From contig NZ_CP077073.1 in NCBI RefSeq assembly GCF_019139535.1, positions 1,946,001 through 2,010,000 on the forward strand: a stretch of 64,000 nucleotides of DNA, in the 5' to 3' direction. The translations under genes and the position numbers were made by a program. This DNA is from Pseudomonas muyukensis. Its GTDB lineage: Bacteria > Pseudomonadota > Gammaproteobacteria > Pseudomonadales > Pseudomonadaceae. Under the pieces are notes generated by a model, which saw nothing but the letters and a program-made list of their open reading frames with translations, did not search any database and had not been told where the DNA came from. Below, piece after piece: positions 9,433 through 19,399 of this stretch; positions within the stretch are counted from its first letter, which is position 1, and the number at the start of each line of letters is the position of its first letter.

Positions 9433-11475
9433 TTACTTGATGCGTTGGCCTGGCTTGGCGCCGCTGTCGGGGCTGAGCAGGTAGATCTCCTCCCCGCCAG
9501 GGCCGGCGGCCATGACCATGCCCTCGGAGATACCGAAGCGCATCTTGCGGGGCTTGAGGTTGGCCACCATCATGGTCAGCCGGCCTTCCAGCAGGGACGG
9601 ATCCGGGTAGGCCGACTTGATGCCCGAGAACACATTGCGGCGCTCGTCGCCGATGTCCAGGGTCAGTTGCAGCAGCTTGTCGGCACCGGGTACGGCCTCG
9701 GCCTTGACGATCAGGGCCACGCGCAGGTCTACCGCAGCGAAGGTGTCGAATTCGATCTCGGCCGACAGCGGATCCTTGGCCAGCTCGCCGTTACCTGCCG
9801 GGGCGGCCTTGGCGTCGGCGGCCAGCAGGTCTTCCTTGCTGGCGGCGACCATGGCTTCGACCTTGGCCGGCTCGATGCGGCTCATCAGCGCCTTGAACGG
9901 GTTGAGCTTGTGGTTTTCCAGGCGCGACTGCAGGTCGTTCCAGGTCAGCGGCGCGACATTGAGGAAGGCCTCGGCGTCGGCGGCCAGCAGCGGCAGCACC
10001 GGTTTGAGGAAGATCACCAGCTGGCGGAACAGGTTGACGCCCTGGGCGCAGATGGCCTGAACTTCGTCCTGTTTGCCTTCCTGCTTGGCCAGCGACCACG
10101 GCGCCTTGTCGGCGATCCAGGCGTTGGCGCGGTCGGCCAGGGCCATGATTTCGCGCATGGCGCGGCCGAAATCGCGGCCTTCGTAGGCCTCGGCAATCGA
10201 CGGCGCGGCGGCGAGGAAGGCTTCGCTCAGCTCTGGCGCGGCATCGCCCGCAACCATCAGGCCGTCATTGCCCTTGTGGATGAAGCCGGCGCAGCGGCTG
10301 GCGATGTTGACCACCTTGCCGACCAGGTCGGAGTTGACCTTCTGCACGAAGTCCTCGAGGTTCAGATCGAGGTCGTCGACGCCGCGGCCGAGCTTGGCGG
10401 CATAGTAGTAGCGCAGGTATTCCGGTTGCAGGTGGTCGAGGTAGGTGCGCGCCTTGATGAAGGTACCGCGCGACTTGGACATCTTCGCGCCGTTGACGGT
10501 CAGGTAGCCGTGCACGTTGACCGCGGTCGGCTTGCGCAAACCCGCGCCTTCGAGCATGGCAGGCCAGAACAGGGCGTGGAAGTTGACGATGTCCTTGCCG
10601 ATGAAATGGTACAGCTCGGCCTGCGAGCCTTCGTTCCAGAATGCGTCGAAGTCCAGCTCCGGGCGGCGTGCGCAGAGGTTCTTGAAGCTGGCCATGTAGC
10701 CGATTGGCGCGTCCAGCCACACATAGAAGTACTTGCCCGGCTCGCCGGGGATCTCGAAGCCGAAGTACGGCGCGTCACGGGAGATGTCCCATTCCTGAAG
10801 GCCGGCGTCCAGCCACTCGGCAAGCTTGTTGGCCACGGCGTCCTGCAGGGTGCCGCTGCGGGTCCACTGCTGCAACATGGCCTGGAAGTCCGGCAGCTTG
10901 AAGAAGAAGTGCTGCGAGTCGCGCAGCACCGGGGTGGCACCGGAGATCGCCGACTTGGGGTTCTTCAGCTCGGTCGGGGCGTAGGTGGCCCCGCATTTTT
11001 CGCAGTTGTCGCCATACTGGTCCTCGGCCGCGCACTTGGGGCAGGTGCCCTTGATGAAGCGGTCGGCGAGGAACATGCCCTTTTCAGGGTCGAAGTATTG
11101 GGTGACGGAGCGGGTGGCGATGTGGCCGGCATCACGCAGGCGGCCGTAGATCATGCTCGACAGTTCGCGGTTTTCCTCGCTGTGCGTGGAATGGAAGTTG
11201 TCGAAGTCGACCAGGAAGTCGGCGAAGTCGCCGGCATGCTCGGCCTGGACGTTGGCGATCAGTTGCTCGGGGGTGATGCCTTCCTTCTCGGCGCGCAGCA
11301 TGATGGCCGAGCCGTGGGCGTCGTCGGCGCACACGTAGATGCACTGGTTGCCGCGCAGTTTCTGGAAGCGCACCCACATGTCCGTCTGGATGTACTCGAG
11401 CATATGGCCAAGGTGGATGGATCCATTGGCATAGGGCAGGGCGCTGGTGACGAGAATCTGACGTGGCTCGGACAT
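9433..11475 (-). CDS. metG: Methionyl-tRNA synthetase
   Basis: Class I synthetase that charges tRNA-Met. It is 680 aa from the ATG at 11475. The class I signature HLGH is at 21-24 ([12 protein letters not shown]), and KMSKS is near residue 331. A four-cysteine zinc knuckle (CPKC ... CEKC) sits in the CP domain around 145-162. The C-terminal domain of about 110 residues ([20 protein letters not shown]) is the OB-fold tRNA-binding domain of dimeric MetG enzymes. It is divergent from apbC across a 158-bp spacer, the same pairing that I recall in P. aeruginosa. Confidence 0.97.
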   Translation of the reverse strand: MSEPRQILVTSALPYANGSIHLGHMLEYIQTDMWVRFQKLRGNQCIYVCADDAHGSAIMLRAEKEGITPEQLIANVQAEHAGDFADFLVDFDNFHSTHSEENRELSSMIYGRLRDAGHIATRSVTQYFDPEKGMFLADRFIKGTCPKCAAEDQYGDNCEKCGATYAPTELKNPKSAISGATPVLRDSQHFFFKLPDFQAMLQQWTRSGTLQDAVANKLAEWLDAGLQEWDISRDAPYFGFEIPGEPGKYFYVWLDAPIGYMASFKNLCARRPELDFDAFWNEGSQAELYHFIGKDIVNFHALFWPAMLEGAGLRKPTAVNVHGYLTVNGAKMSKSRGTFIKARTYLDHLQPEYLRYYYAAKLGRGVDDLDLNLEDFVQKVNSDLVGKVVNIASRCAGFIHKGNDGLMVAGDAAPELSEAFLAAAPSIAEAYEGRDFGRAMREIMALADRANAWIADKAPWSLAKQEGKQDEVQAICAQGVNLFRQLVIFLKPVLPLLAADAEAFLNVAPLTWNDLQSRLENHKLNPFKALMSRIEPAKVEAMVAASKEDLLAADAKAAPAGNGELAKDPLSAEIEFDTFAAVDLRVALIVKAEAVPGADKLLQLTLDIGDERRNVFSGIKSAYPDPSLLEGRLTMMVANLKPRKMRFGISEGMVMAAGPGGEEIYLLSPDSGAKPGQRIK

Positions 11476-11633
11476 GGTGGCTCGGCTACTTATCTGGCGA
11501 CGGGGTAAAAATAAGGATGATCGGCCACTATAAAGGGCTGGCGAATTTATTTCACCCCGCGTGCGCATCTGCTGACGATTGACGGGTTAGCATAGGCGCC
11601 TGTTTCGTATTCCGTTTGCCAATGGGAGCCTCC

Positions 11634-12728
11634 ATGAGTGCCGTCACCCGTGCCGCCGTCGAAGGCGTGCTTCGCCAGTACACCGACCCCTACCTGAACC
11701 AGGACCCGGTCAGCGCCGGGTGCGTGCGCGCCATCGAAATCCACGGCGGGCAGGTCAAGGTGCAGTTGCAACTGGGTTATGCCGCCGGCCTGTTCAAGGG
11801 CGGCTGGGCCCAGGTGCTGCAGACCGCCATCGAGAACCTGGAGGGGGTCGCCTCGGCCCAGGTGAGCATCGACTGCGTGGTCGCTACCCACAAAGCCCAG
11901 GCCCAGGTGCCGGCCATGGCCAACGTGAAGAACGTCATCGCCGTGGCGTCGGGCAAGGGCGGGGTGGGCAAGTCGACCACCGCGGCCAACCTGGCCCTGG
12001 CCCTGGCCCGTGAGGGTGCCCGGGTCGGTATTCTCGACGCCGACATCTATGGCCCGAGCCAGGGCGTGATGTTCGGTATCGCCGAAGGCACCCGCCCGCA
12101 GATCCGCGAGCAGAAGTGGTTCGTACCGATCAAGGCCCACGGCGTCGAGGTGATGTCCATGGCCTTCCTCACCGACGACAACACGCCGATGGTCTGGCGC
12201 GGCCCGATGGTGTCCGGCGCCTTGTTGCAACTGGTGACCCAGACCGCCTGGGACGACCTCGACTACCTGGTGATCGACATGCCGCCAGGCACTGGCGACA
12301 TCCAGCTGACCCTGGCGCAAAAAGTGCCGGTGGCAGGTTCGGTGATCGTGACCACGCCTCAGGACCTGGCGCTGCTGGATGCGAAAAAAGGCGTGGAAAT
12401 GTTCCGCAAGGTCAATATCCCGGTGCTGGGCGTGGTGGAGAACATGGCCGTGCACATCTGCTCGAACTGCGGTCATGCCGAGCACCTGTTCGGCGCCGGC
12501 GGCGGCGAGAAGCTGGCGGCGCAGTACGGCGTCGAGCTGCTGGCTTCGCTGCCGCTGTCGATGCTGATCCGCGAGCAGGCCGACAGCGGCAAGCCGACGG
12601 CGATTGCAGAGCCTGAGAGCCAGATTGCCATGGTCTACCAGGAGTTGGCCCGTCAGGTGGGTGCACGGATTGTGCTGCAGGAAGCGGCTGCACCGGCGAT
12701 GCCTAGCATCACCATCAGCGAAGACTGA
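11634..12728 (+). CDS. apbC: Iron-sulfur cluster carrier ATPase ApbC/Mrp
   Basis: A 364-aa P-loop ATPase of the Mrp/NBP35 family that delivers Fe-S clusters to apoproteins. Residues 1-90 form the DUF59/MIP18-like domain. The deviant Walker A GKGGVGKST is at about 107-115. VIDMPPGTGD follows in the switch region, and the cluster-binding CxxC (ICSNCGH) is near residue 276. I chose the ATG at 11634 because a GGGAG ribosome site precedes it; an upstream ATG at 11616 would add six residues without support. A REP palindrome and a terminator follow. Confidence 0.95.
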   Translation: MSAVTRAAVEGVLRQYTDPYLNQDPVSAGCVRAIEIHGGQVKVQLQLGYAAGLFKGGWAQVLQTAIENLEGVASAQVSIDCVVATHKAQAQVPAMANVKNVIAVASGKGGVGKSTTAANLALALAREGARVGILDADIYGPSQGVMFGIAEGTRPQIREQKWFVPIKAHGVEVMSMAFLTDDNTPMVWRGPMVSGALLQLVTQTAWDDLDYLVIDMPPGTGDIQLTLAQKVPVAGSVIVTTPQDLALLDAKKGVEMFRKVNIPVLGVVENMAVHICSNCGHAEHLFGAGGGEKLAAQYGVELLASLPLSMLIREQADSGKPTAIAEPESQIAMVYQELARQVGARIVLQEAAAPAMPSITISED

Positions 12729-12733
12729 TCCCT

Positions 12734-12786
12734 GTGGGAGCGGCCTTGTGACGCGACCCTTTCGCGACACAAGGCCGCTCCCACAG
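12734..12786. repeat. REP-type palindrome
   Basis: Two perfect 18-bp arms, TGTGGGAGCGGCCTTGTG and its reverse complement, around a 17-nt centre containing CGCGACCCTTTCGCG. A near copy occurs at 46941-47055. Typical of intergenic REP elements in the P. putida group. Confidence 0.9.
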
Positions 12787-12813
12787 GACCGCGCATGTGT
12801 TTCGGTCAGGCAT

Positions 12814-12844
12814 AAAAAAACCCGCCAGAAGGCGGGTTTTTTTG
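12814..12844. terminator. Bidirectional terminator between apbC and cold-shock gene
   Basis: The stem AAACCCGCC / GGCGGGTTT has runs of A on the left and T on the right, so it can stop transcription from both convergent genes. Confidence 0.9.
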
Positions 12845-12866
12845 AAAGCTAAAAAGCGAGATCGAC

Positions 12867-13076
12867 TTAGGCGATCTGAACTTCTTCAGCCTGCATGCCT
12901 TTCTGGCCGCGGGTAGCGACGAAAGTAACAGCCTGGCCTTCTTTCAGGGTTTTGAAGCCGTCAGCTTGGATGGCTTTGAAGTGCACGAACAGGTCGTCGC
13001 CCGACTGAGGGGTGATGAAGCCATAGCCCTTCTCATCGTTGAACCACTTAACAACACCGTTTTGACGGTTGGACAT
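12867..13076 (-). CDS. CspA-family cold-shock protein
   Basis: A 69-aa single cold-shock domain, an OB-fold that binds RNA and single-stranded DNA and prevents RNA secondary structure. RNP1 is KGYGFITP and RNP2 is DLFVHF, both intact, preceded by NGVVKWFN. The ribosome site GGAGAC lies just upstream of the ATG. An AT-richer leader of more than 100 nt follows upstream, as usual for this family, where long 5' UTRs mediate temperature control. Whether this paralogue is cold-inducible or constitutive cannot be told from sequence. Confidence 0.95.
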   Translation of the reverse strand: MSNRQNGVVKWFNDEKGYGFITPQSGDDLFVHFKAIQADGFKTLKEGQAVTFVATRGQKGMQAEEVQIA

Positions 13077-13405
13077 TTTTCTGTCTCCTTGGACAAAGTT
13101 GATAACGGTCAGGAAACACCCTGACCGGGACTGAGCGCAAAGAGAGCAGAAAATTCAGCGATGGGCCGATCAGGATCGTGCATCAAACTAGAGATTCTCG
13201 GTGTCACGTGCAGCACAGTGGCGCCACCTTAACCCACTTTCCACAACCTGCCAATGGCCAAGAAGCGCTTTGATGAAATTCGGATCGGCGGCCTGTGCAG
13301 CCCCCGTCCGGCGCGGGATCGGGCAAGGAAACTTTAACCTGGGCGTCGGGACCGGTAAGATGCGCATCTGTTTTTTTACCCCGCACTCTTTCAGGACACC
13401 CCGCC
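13077..13405. promoter_or_regulatory. Divergent control region of the cold-shock gene and dcd
   Basis: A 329-bp spacer. The part next to the cold-shock gene (about 13077-13200) is probably its long untranslated leader; the part near 13370-13405 carries a T-run and the dcd leader. No cold-box or operator sequence could be assigned with certainty. Confidence 0.4.
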
Positions 13406-13972
13406 ATGAGCATCAAATCGGACAAGTGGATTCGCCGCATGGCGCAGGAACACGGCATGATCGAACCCTTCGTCGAGCGCCAGGTGCGTGGCGAGCAGGA
13501 CAGCCGAGTCATTTCCTTCGGCGTCTCCAGCTATGGCTACGACGTGCGCTGCGCCGATGAATTCAAGGTGTTCACCAACATCAATTCGGCCACCGTCGAT
13601 CCGAAGAACTTCGACGCTGGCAGCTTCGTCGACATCAAGAGCGACGTCTGCATCATCCCGCCGAACTCCTTCGCCCTGGCCCGCACCGTCGAGTACTTCC
13701 GCATCCCGCGTGACGTGCTGACCATCTGCCTGGGCAAGAGCACCTATGCCCGTTGCGGCATCATCGTCAACGTCACCCCGCTGGAGCCCGAGTGGGAAGG
13801 CCACGTGACCCTGGAGTTCTCCAACACCACCACGCTGCCGGCGAAGATCTATGCCAACGAAGGCGTGGCGCAGATGCTGTTCCTGCAGTCCGACGAAGCA
13901 TGCGAAGTTTCGTACAAGGACCGTGGCGGCAAGTACCAGGGCCAGCGCGGCGTTACCCTGCCGCGCACCTGA
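13406..13972 (+). CDS. dcd: dCTP deaminase
   Basis: Trimeric enzyme that deaminates dCTP to dUTP, feeding dTMP synthesis. It is 188 aa from the ATG at 13406 ([14 protein letters not shown]). The family-typical stretches [24 protein letters not shown] and [11 protein letters not shown] are present, as is the catalytic-Glu region [13 protein letters not shown]. The C-terminal [12 protein letters not shown] binds the triphosphate. The frame is open 37 codons upstream, but those codons show no family similarity. The apbC-csp-dcd neighbourhood resembles other Pseudomonas. Confidence 0.97.
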   Translation: MSIKSDKWIRRMAQEHGMIEPFVERQVRGEQDSRVISFGVSSYGYDVRCADEFKVFTNINSATVDPKNFDAGSFVDIKSDVCIIPPNSFALARTVEYFRIPRDVLTICLGKSTYARCGIIVNVTPLEPEWEGHVTLEFSNTTTLPAKIYANEGVAQMLFLQSDEACEVSYKDRGGKYQGQRGVTLPRT

Positions 13973-14070
13973 GCCGACCAAACGCGGGGAATTGTTTCCC
14001 CGCCCGGTACTCCAACGAGTGAACAGCCCCGCCGCGCACGACGCGCGCCGGGCCTCGTCAGGAGACGCCG

Positions 14071-14313
14071 ATGAAACTCGACCCCGCAATCAGCGCCAAA
14101 TTGGCCGTCCTGCAGCCGAACCAGATCGGCTTGCTGGCTTGGTCGCTGTTGGCGCACCCCGCTGTGCATGCGTCGATCCCGTTGCACGCTGGCGGCGTGC
14201 CACACCAGCCCGATCCCGACACGCCGCAGCCGCCGGAACCCGGCGAGCACCCGCCCATGGAGCCTGGCGAGCCGACCCTGCCCGACGAACCGCCACCGGC
14301 CCCAGTGGCCTGA
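14071..14313 (+). CDS. Small protein with Pro/Glu-rich tail, unknown
   Basis: An 80-aa frame with a GGAG ribosome site (TCAGGAGACGCCGATG). The first 40 residues (MKLDPAISAKLAVLQPNQIG) contain a moderately hydrophobic stretch LLAWSLLAHPAVHA. The second half is almost only Pro, Glu, Asp and Gly, with repeated PEPGE-like units. I do not recognise a family. It stops 7 bp before the end of the convergent gene at 14321, and the good ribosome site argues that it is real. Confidence 0.55.
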   Translation: MKLDPAISAKLAVLQPNQIGLLAWSLLAHPAVHASIPLHAGGVPHQPDPDTPQPPEPGEHPPMEPGEPTLPDEPPPAPVA

Positions 14314-14320
14314 GCGCGTA

Positions 14321-15436
14321 TCAATTGCCCAGCAGGTAGCCGCTGCGGCAGACCTGTTCGCCCGCCACGTGGGCGACGACCATGCCCGCGGTGGCCATGC
14401 GTCGCACGCTGCGCGCATACATTAGCCCCGCCTGGGTGTTGCGCAGTGGCGTGACCCGGTCGCTGAGCGGGTCGATGACTTCGGCGATCAGCTGGCCTGC
14501 CTCCAGGTACTGCCCTGGCTTGGCGTGAAATACCAGCAGGCCGCCCAATGGTGCGGTTACCGGTTCTACCGCCGCCAGGGGCGTGGCCGGTTGGCGCAGG
14601 GCCGGCAGTGCGGCGGACTGGCCCGCGATGACGCCGCTGTGGGTGAGGAAGTCGAGGATCGCCTGGCAGTCCTGGGTCGCCAAGGCATGGCTGACATCCG
14701 CCTGGCCACGCAGCTCGATGGTCACCGAGAAGCTGCCCTGGGGAATCGGGAAGCGTTTGCCGAAGCGTTGCTGCAGTTGCCACCAGACCAGGCTGAAACA
14801 TTCGTCGAACGACTGTCCGCCGGAGTCGGTGGCCAGCAGGCTGGCCTGGACGCCCAGGTAGCGGGCCAGCGGCTCGACCTGCGGCCAGGCTTCGGGCGTG
14901 GTGTAGAGGTGCTCGACCGCTTCGAAGTCGCAGTGCAGGTCGAGCACCATGTCGGCATCGCAGGCCAGGCGTTGCAAGGTCAGGCGCAGTGACTGCAAGG
15001 GCGTGCGCGGCGGGTGGGCATCCAGGCCGCGGCGCAGGTACTCGCGAATCAGCGCCAGGTTGTGCGCCGGGTCCTGGCTCAGATGGGCCTCGACCTGGTC
15101 GCCGATGCTGTCCGACAGGTCGACGAAATGGCGGTTGAAGTTCTCGCCGCTCTGCAGCTCGAAGCGGCCCAGCGGCGCATCCAGCAGCACCTGCTCCAGG
15201 CCCACGGGGTTGGCCACCGGCACCAGGATGACCTCGCGCTGCAGGCGCCCTTGCTGCTCAAGTTCGCCCAGGCGCTGCTTGAGGTGCCAGGCCACCAGCA
15301 TGCCCGGCAGCTCGTCGGCGTGCAGCGAAGCCTGGATGTACACCTTGGCGCCGCCGCGCGGGCCGAAGTGGAAACTGTGCAACTGGCGGGCGATGCCCGG
15401 GACGGGGGACAGCAGGTCATGGGTCGAATGGTGCAT
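14321..15436 (-). CDS. Succinylglutamate desuccinylase/aspartoacylase-family hydrolase
   Basis: A 371-aa zinc-dependent hydrolase of the M14-like AstE/ASPA superfamily, which cleaves N-acyl amino acids or related amides. Zinc ligands are His39 and Glu42 in SLHADE and His168 in DLHCD; the expected catalytic Glu sits in VTIELRG near residue 245. The C-terminal ~90 residues form a beta-rich domain (PLGGLLVFHAKPGQYLEAGQ) that resembles a biotinyl/lipoyl-like sandwich, common in the non-AstE members. It is not in an arginine-catabolic ast cluster, so the substrate is unknown. Confidence 0.85.
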   Translation of the reverse strand: MHHSTHDLLSPVPGIARQLHSFHFGPRGGAKVYIQASLHADELPGMLVAWHLKQRLGELEQQGRLQREVILVPVANPVGLEQVLLDAPLGRFELQSGENFNRHFVDLSDSIGDQVEAHLSQDPAHNLALIREYLRRGLDAHPPRTPLQSLRLTLQRLACDADMVLDLHCDFEAVEHLYTTPEAWPQVEPLARYLGVQASLLATDSGGQSFDECFSLVWWQLQQRFGKRFPIPQGSFSVTIELRGQADVSHALATQDCQAILDFLTHSGVIAGQSAALPALRQPATPLAAVEPVTAPLGGLLVFHAKPGQYLEAGQLIAEVIDPLSDRVTPLRNTQAGLMYARSVRRMATAGMVVAHVAGEQVCRSGYLLGN

Positions 15437-15580
15437 GGTGGTCCTGGTCGGAGCGTCTGCGGTAAGGGCTGGGATCAAGGATAGAAGCACAAGTTGCGCC
15501 GGGGCGCATCCTTTGCGCGGCACTCGGTCGCAGCGAGCCGGCAGTGTTGGCAGTAGGCGCCGGCTGCAGCGAGCGACATG

Positions 15581-15608
15581 AAAAAGCCGCCCATCGAGGC
15601 GGCTTTTT
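15581..15608 (-). terminator. Terminator after the acylase gene
   Basis: Perfect 11-bp stem AAAAAGCCGCC / GGCGGCTTTTT with a 6-nt loop, 14 bp after the stop of the minus-strand acylase gene. Confidence 0.9.
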
Positions 15609-15621
15609 CGTGTCCATTGGC

Positions 15622-18057
15622 TTAGCGGCCCGGCGTCAGCGTCAAGCGCTGGTTGCCATAGGCCCTGGCGAAGTTCTGCGGCTGCAGCGGCAGGCTCATG
15701 AAGCGCCCCTTGAACCAGGCATCCAGCCCATCGCTGTAGTGACGGCTGGCGGGGTTGCCGGATTGGCCGCTGCTGGTCAGCACTTGCAGCGGCTCGGCCT
15801 GGCCGAAGTCGACGATCATGCGCGCCGAGGCTGGCAGTTGCGTGTCGAAGTGGCTGCCCCAGGCGTAGGGGGTCAGGGCCAGGGTGCTGAAGTCGCCACC
15901 GGCGGCCAGCGGCGCGCGGTTCAGGTTGTCGCCCAGGCCCTGGTAGTTTGGTGCCGGCCAACGGTACTGGTGCAGCTTGCCCCATTGCCAGGCGCGGCGG
16001 TCGGCGCCCAGTTGCGCGGTGCCGGTGTCGATCGCGGCGGCCAGGCTGCGGGCCAGGATGGCTGGTTTGTCTTCCTTTTGCGCGGTGCCACGGTCATCCC
16101 AGAACGGGCTGTCCTCGCGCCCCAGCAAGTGGTCGGCCTGGGCCGAGTAGGACAGCTGCGCGTTGCCGACGAACGCTTGCCAGGCCGGACTGGACTCCGG
16201 GCCCAGTTCGTCGAGGAAGGTCTGCCGGGTCACCTCGTTGAGGAACAATTCATACAGCGCGGCATCGGCCGACACCGGGCTCAACCGGCCATCGAAGGCC
16301 TTGAGCCGGGCGAGGGCGTCGCGGGCCTTGTCGCGCTGGGCGGCGGGCAGGGCATCGATGGCCTGCTTGAGCGGCTGGGCCATGCCGGGGGCGTCGAACA
16401 TCTGCTTGAGCTTGGCGGCCAGCGGCGTTACCTGGTCGTTCTGCAGCGCCATCAGGCTGCGGCTGTCGTGGCGGCCGTTACCGGCCAGCTGGGCCAGGCG
16501 TTCGGCGCGCTCGGGGTAGTACCAGCTGCTCGACAACTGCATGCCATAGCCCTTGGGCAGGCTGCGCTGGTTGGCGTGGCCGATGAAGCCGGCCGGTGGG
16601 TCCTGGTCGTAGGGGTGGAGCATGGCGTCGGCGAAACCGTCCCAGTCGTAACGCCCGTCCCAGCCCGGCGAGGGCAGCAGGCCCTGGCCTTCGCGGCGGT
16701 TGGGGTAGCGGCCGCTGACCTGCCAGCCGATATGCCCCGGCTCGGCGAAGACGAAGTTGAGCGCCGCGGCGCCGACCTCGCGGGTGCTGTCGAAGGCTTT
16801 CTCGAGGTTGCTGGCGCGGGTCAGGTCGAACAGCGCATCGAGGCTGCGGTCGTCCTTGAGCTGCGGCAGGTGCAGCGCCAGTGCCAGGCTGCCATGGCCC
16901 GGCAGCAGGGTGCCGTGGCGGGTGTCGTAGAGCACCTCGCGCTGCGGGCGCTGGCCGCGGACGAAGAAGGTTTCGTTGCGCGCGCGGGCCGGCTGCCACT
17001 TGCCGTCGACCAGGTAGCTGAGCTGGTTGCCCTGGCGGCGCACTTGCTCGAGGAACAGGTCCTGGTTGTCGGCCATTACCGCGCTGGCGCTCCAGGCCAG
17101 CTTGCCGTTGTAGCCGGCCAGCACGATCGGCAAGCCGGGCAGCGACAGGCCGGCGACCTGGTACTTGCCAGTGTGGATCTGCACCGGGCTCAGGGCCCAG
17201 GTGGCGCGGCTGTCGCTGGCCAGCAGGCTCTTGCCGCTGCGGCTGCGCTGGGGGGCCAGGGCCAGGTTGGACGAGCCCGGGGCACCGAGCAGGCCGAGGT
17301 CGGCCAGACGCTGGCCGCTGGCCGCCAGGGCAGCAAGGCCCGGTAGCTGGCTGGCCAGGTTCAGGCCCTTGAGTTTGTCCACCTCGGCCTCGGCCAGGGG
17401 TTCGTCGGGGGCGCCGGGCAGCAGCCAGGCCAGCTTGTCGGCGCCGACCTTCTGCGCCAGGGTCAGGGCCGCCAGCTCTTCTTGCAGGTTCACCGATTGG
17501 CTGAAGGCATACAGGCTGAAGATCAACGCCGAATCCTCGGGCTTCCAGTATTCCGGGCGGTAGCCGCTGCGGGCCAGCTCCGCCGGCAGCTTGTCGCGGT
17601 AGCGGAACAGGTAGGCGTTGACCCCGCGGGCATACACCTCGAAGAAGCGCTTGAGCCGCGGCGAGGCGTCGGCATAGAGCTGCCCGGCGTTCTGCTTGAG
17701 GTTGGCCGCGCGCATCAGGCGGTCGATCTCCAGCGCCTCGCTGCCGGCCAGTTCTGCCAGGCGGCCCTGGGCCAGCAGGCGCATGGCGACCATCTGCCCG
17801 ATGCGGTCGCCGGCATGCACGTAGCCCAGGCTGAACAGTGCGTCATGGAAGTTGCTGCTTTCGATCAGCGCCGCGCCCATGGCGTTGCGCCGCACCGAGA
17901 CGTTCTGTGCCAGGCCCTTGAGCGGCTGCACGCCGGTGCTCGGTGGCACGCTGTCCTGCTGCCCGCCCAGTTGGCAGCCGGCGAGCGCGAGCATGCCGAG
18001 CAACACGGCGGTGTTGCCGAAGTGGGGGCGCGAAGGTGGAAGGACGGGGGCGGCCAT
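15622..18057 (-). CDS. QuiP-like penicillin/acyl-homoserine-lactone acylase lipoprotein
   Basis: An 811-aa N-terminal-nucleophile hydrolase precursor. A lipoprotein signal ([10 protein letters not shown], Cys28) is followed by the alpha chain, spacer and beta chain. [25 protein letters not shown] and [13 protein letters not shown] closely match what I recall of P. aeruginosa QuiP, an AHL acylase. The beta-chain nucleophile would be Ser262 ([12 protein letters not shown]). At beta position 23, where QuiP/PvdQ-type enzymes have His in an NDxH motif, this protein has Arg284 (ASDSRATW), and a few residues seem to be missing right after it. Activity is therefore uncertain. The gene is monocistronic with its own terminator. 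Confidence 0.85.
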   Translation of the reverse strand: MAAPVLPPSRPHFGNTAVLLGMLALAGCQLGGQQDSVPPSTGVQPLKGLAQNVSVRRNAMGAALIESSNFHDALFSLGYVHAGDRIGQMVAMRLLAQGRLAELAGSEALEIDRLMRAANLKQNAGQLYADASPRLKRFFEVYARGVNAYLFRYRDKLPAELARSGYRPEYWKPEDSALIFSLYAFSQSVNLQEELAALTLAQKVGADKLAWLLPGAPDEPLAEAEVDKLKGLNLASQLPGLAALAASGQRLADLGLLGAPGSSNLALAPQRSRSGKSLLASDSRATWALSPVQIHTGKYQVAGLSLPGLPIVLAGYNGKLAWSASAVMADNQDLFLEQVRRQGNQLSYLVDGKWQPARARNETFFVRGQRPQREVLYDTRHGTLLPGHGSLALALHLPQLKDDRSLDALFDLTRASNLEKAFDSTREVGAAALNFVFAEPGHIGWQVSGRYPNRREGQGLLPSPGWDGRYDWDGFADAMLHPYDQDPPAGFIGHANQRSLPKGYGMQLSSSWYYPERAERLAQLAGNGRHDSRSLMALQNDQVTPLAAKLKQMFDAPGMAQPLKQAIDALPAAQRDKARDALARLKAFDGRLSPVSADAALYELFLNEVTRQTFLDELGPESSPAWQAFVGNAQLSYSAQADHLLGREDSPFWDDRGTAQKEDKPAILARSLAAAIDTGTAQLGADRRAWQWGKLHQYRWPAPNYQGLGDNLNRAPLAAGGDFSTLALTPYAWGSHFDTQLPASARMIVDFGQAEPLQVLTSSGQSGNPASRHYSDGLDAWFKGRFMSLPLQPQNFARAYGNQRLTLTPGR

Positions 18058-18228
18058 GACTAGGCTCCTGCAGGGCGTGGCGGGGTTGTGAAAGGCGCTA
18101 AGGTAGTGAGCGCGCAGTCGCCGTGCAAGGTACCGGGGAGCTTTATTTACCAGCGGTCGTGGCGGGGCGGGTCGAGCGTGGGGCAGGCCCGCTCCCGCGG
18201 CGTTTGCCGGGGAGCGGTGGTGCGTCGG

Positions 18229-18432
18229 TCAGGCGCCGTGGCACTTCTTGAATTTCTTCTGGCTGCCGCATGGGCAAGGGTCGTTGCGGCCGACGTCCTT
18301 CAGGGCGTTGCGCACCGGCTCCTGGTGGCCGTGGTTGCAGTGCGGGCCGTGCACATGGCCGTGATCATGAGCATGCTGGTGGTCGTGATCGTGGTTGCAG
18401 TCGGGGCCATGGACATGGGGTTGCTGGGTCAT
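18229..18432 (-). CDS. His-rich SEC-C zinc-motif protein
   Basis: A 67-aa protein. Residues 7-36 are a His-rich stretch with repeated HxHxH, framed by two PxCNH units, and able to bind metal ions. The C-terminus is a SEC-C motif ([19 protein letters not shown]), the zinc-binding tail best known from SecA. It could act as a small metal carrier or chaperone-linked protein, but no function is shown. It is the last gene of a minus-strand run that also includes ychJ, another SEC-C protein. Confidence 0.85.
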   Translation of the reverse strand: MTQQPHVHGPDCNHDHDHQHAHDHGHVHGPHCNHGHQEPVRNALKDVGRNDPCPCGSQKKFKKCHGA

Positions 18433-18439
18433 TGCGCTG

Positions 18440-18916
18440 TTACTCCGGTTGAAGATCGCCGGGGATTATCTCACCCCTTTGCGTCATGTGCAGGTCCCGA
18501 TGCACGATCAGCCCGGTGGCCAGCTCGCCGCGCAGTTGGTACTGCACCGGTTGCCCGCCCTTGAGCAGCTTGGCCAGCGGCTTGAGGTGCTGCCAGAGGT
18601 TGGTGTACGCAGTGATCTTGAAGGTGCGCCTTGCATGGCCGCCGACACTGCGCCAGAGGCTGGCCTGGTCCTCGGCCAGTAACAGGTCGCCGAGCTTGAC
18701 CGAATAGGCCAGGTTGCGGATGAACAGGCGGCCGTCATTGGGATTGTCGACCTGCAAGTGCAGGACGAAGGCTTGCTGGTGCAGGCGCAGCTTGACCGGC
18801 TCGACCTGCAACAGGTGCACCTGCGGCTCGCGCCAGGCAGCGCCGCCCCAGCTGGCGCAGCCCGCCAGCCAGGCCAGGAGCAGGCCGAGGGTGAGCAGGC
18901 GGGCCAGGGCGCGCAT
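18440..18916 (-). CDS. LEA2-type (water stress) lipoprotein
   Basis: A 158-aa lipoprotein: signal peptide ending LLAWLAGC with lipidated Cys20, then one LEA_2 domain. Family features are [20 protein letters not shown] and [16 protein letters not shown], an immunoglobulin-like beta fold found in desiccation-related proteins. The likely site is the outer membrane, facing the periplasm. It starts 2 bp before the ychJ stop and ends 8 bp before the His-rich gene, so it is probably cotranscribed with both. Confidence 0.85.
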   Translation of the reverse strand: MRALARLLTLGLLLAWLAGCASWGGAAWREPQVHLLQVEPVKLRLHQQAFVLHLQVDNPNDGRLFIRNLAYSVKLGDLLLAEDQASLWRSVGGHARRTFKITAYTNLWQHLKPLAKLLKGGQPVQYQLRGELATGLIVHRDLHMTQRGEIIPGDLQPE

Positions 18917-18918
18917 GG

Positions 18919-19395
18919 TCAGCTACCGAGGTAACTGGCGCAGCATTTCTTGAACTTCTGCCCGCTGGCGCAGGGGCAGGGGTCGTTGCGCCCGGCCTTC
19001 AAGGGCACTGTCGGGTCGATGAAGTACCAGCGCCCGGCATGCTGGACGAAGGCCGAACGCTCGCGGTGCTGGTGATCGCCCTGCTGGTCGTGCCAGCGCG
19101 CGGTGAAGGTGACGAAGGCATGTTCGGGCTGGCCGCCGAGCACCTCGGCGCTTTCCACCTCCAGCCCCAGCCAGGTGCTCTGGGCGCTCCAGACGGCAAT
19201 GCCGGCGCGGTCCAGGTCGGCCTGCTGGGCCGGCAGGGTGGTGGCCACCAGGTAGTCCACCAACCCCAGCACGTAGGCGCTGTAGCGCGAGCGCATCAGG
19301 GCCTGGGCGTCCGGCGCCGGGGTGCCACCGTGATAATGCCCGCAGCAGGCGTCGAGCAAGTTGCCACTGCCGCAAGGGCAGACCGAGACACTCAT
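18919..19395 (-). CDS. YchJ-family protein
   Basis: A 158-aa protein with a SEC-C motif at each end: [17 protein letters not shown] near residue 6 and [18 protein letters not shown] near the C-terminus. The middle (about 30-130) is the NTF2-like YchJ domain ([26 protein letters not shown]). The ATG at 19395 was chosen because the first SEC-C motif follows directly; the frame is open 31 codons further upstream without similarity. Function in the family is unknown. It lies 4 bp after the DUF6231 gene, in an apparent four-gene operon. Confidence 0.92.
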   Translation of the reverse strand: MSVSVCPCGSGNLLDACCGHYHGGTPAPDAQALMRSRYSAYVLGLVDYLVATTLPAQQADLDRAGIAVWSAQSTWLGLEVESAEVLGGQPEHAFVTFTARWHDQQGDHQHRERSAFVQHAGRWYFIDPTVPLKAGRNDPCPCASGQKFKKCCASYLGS

Positions 19396-19399
19396 TGAA

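Noticed and set aside
9346..11508. 720-codon frame opposite metG
   Set aside because: Antisense shadow; metG carries HLGH and KMSKS.
15436..15985. N-terminal extension of the desuccinylase-like protein up to 15985
   Set aside because: The extra codons run antisense through the end of the acylase gene and over its terminator; the ATG at 15436 fits the family start.
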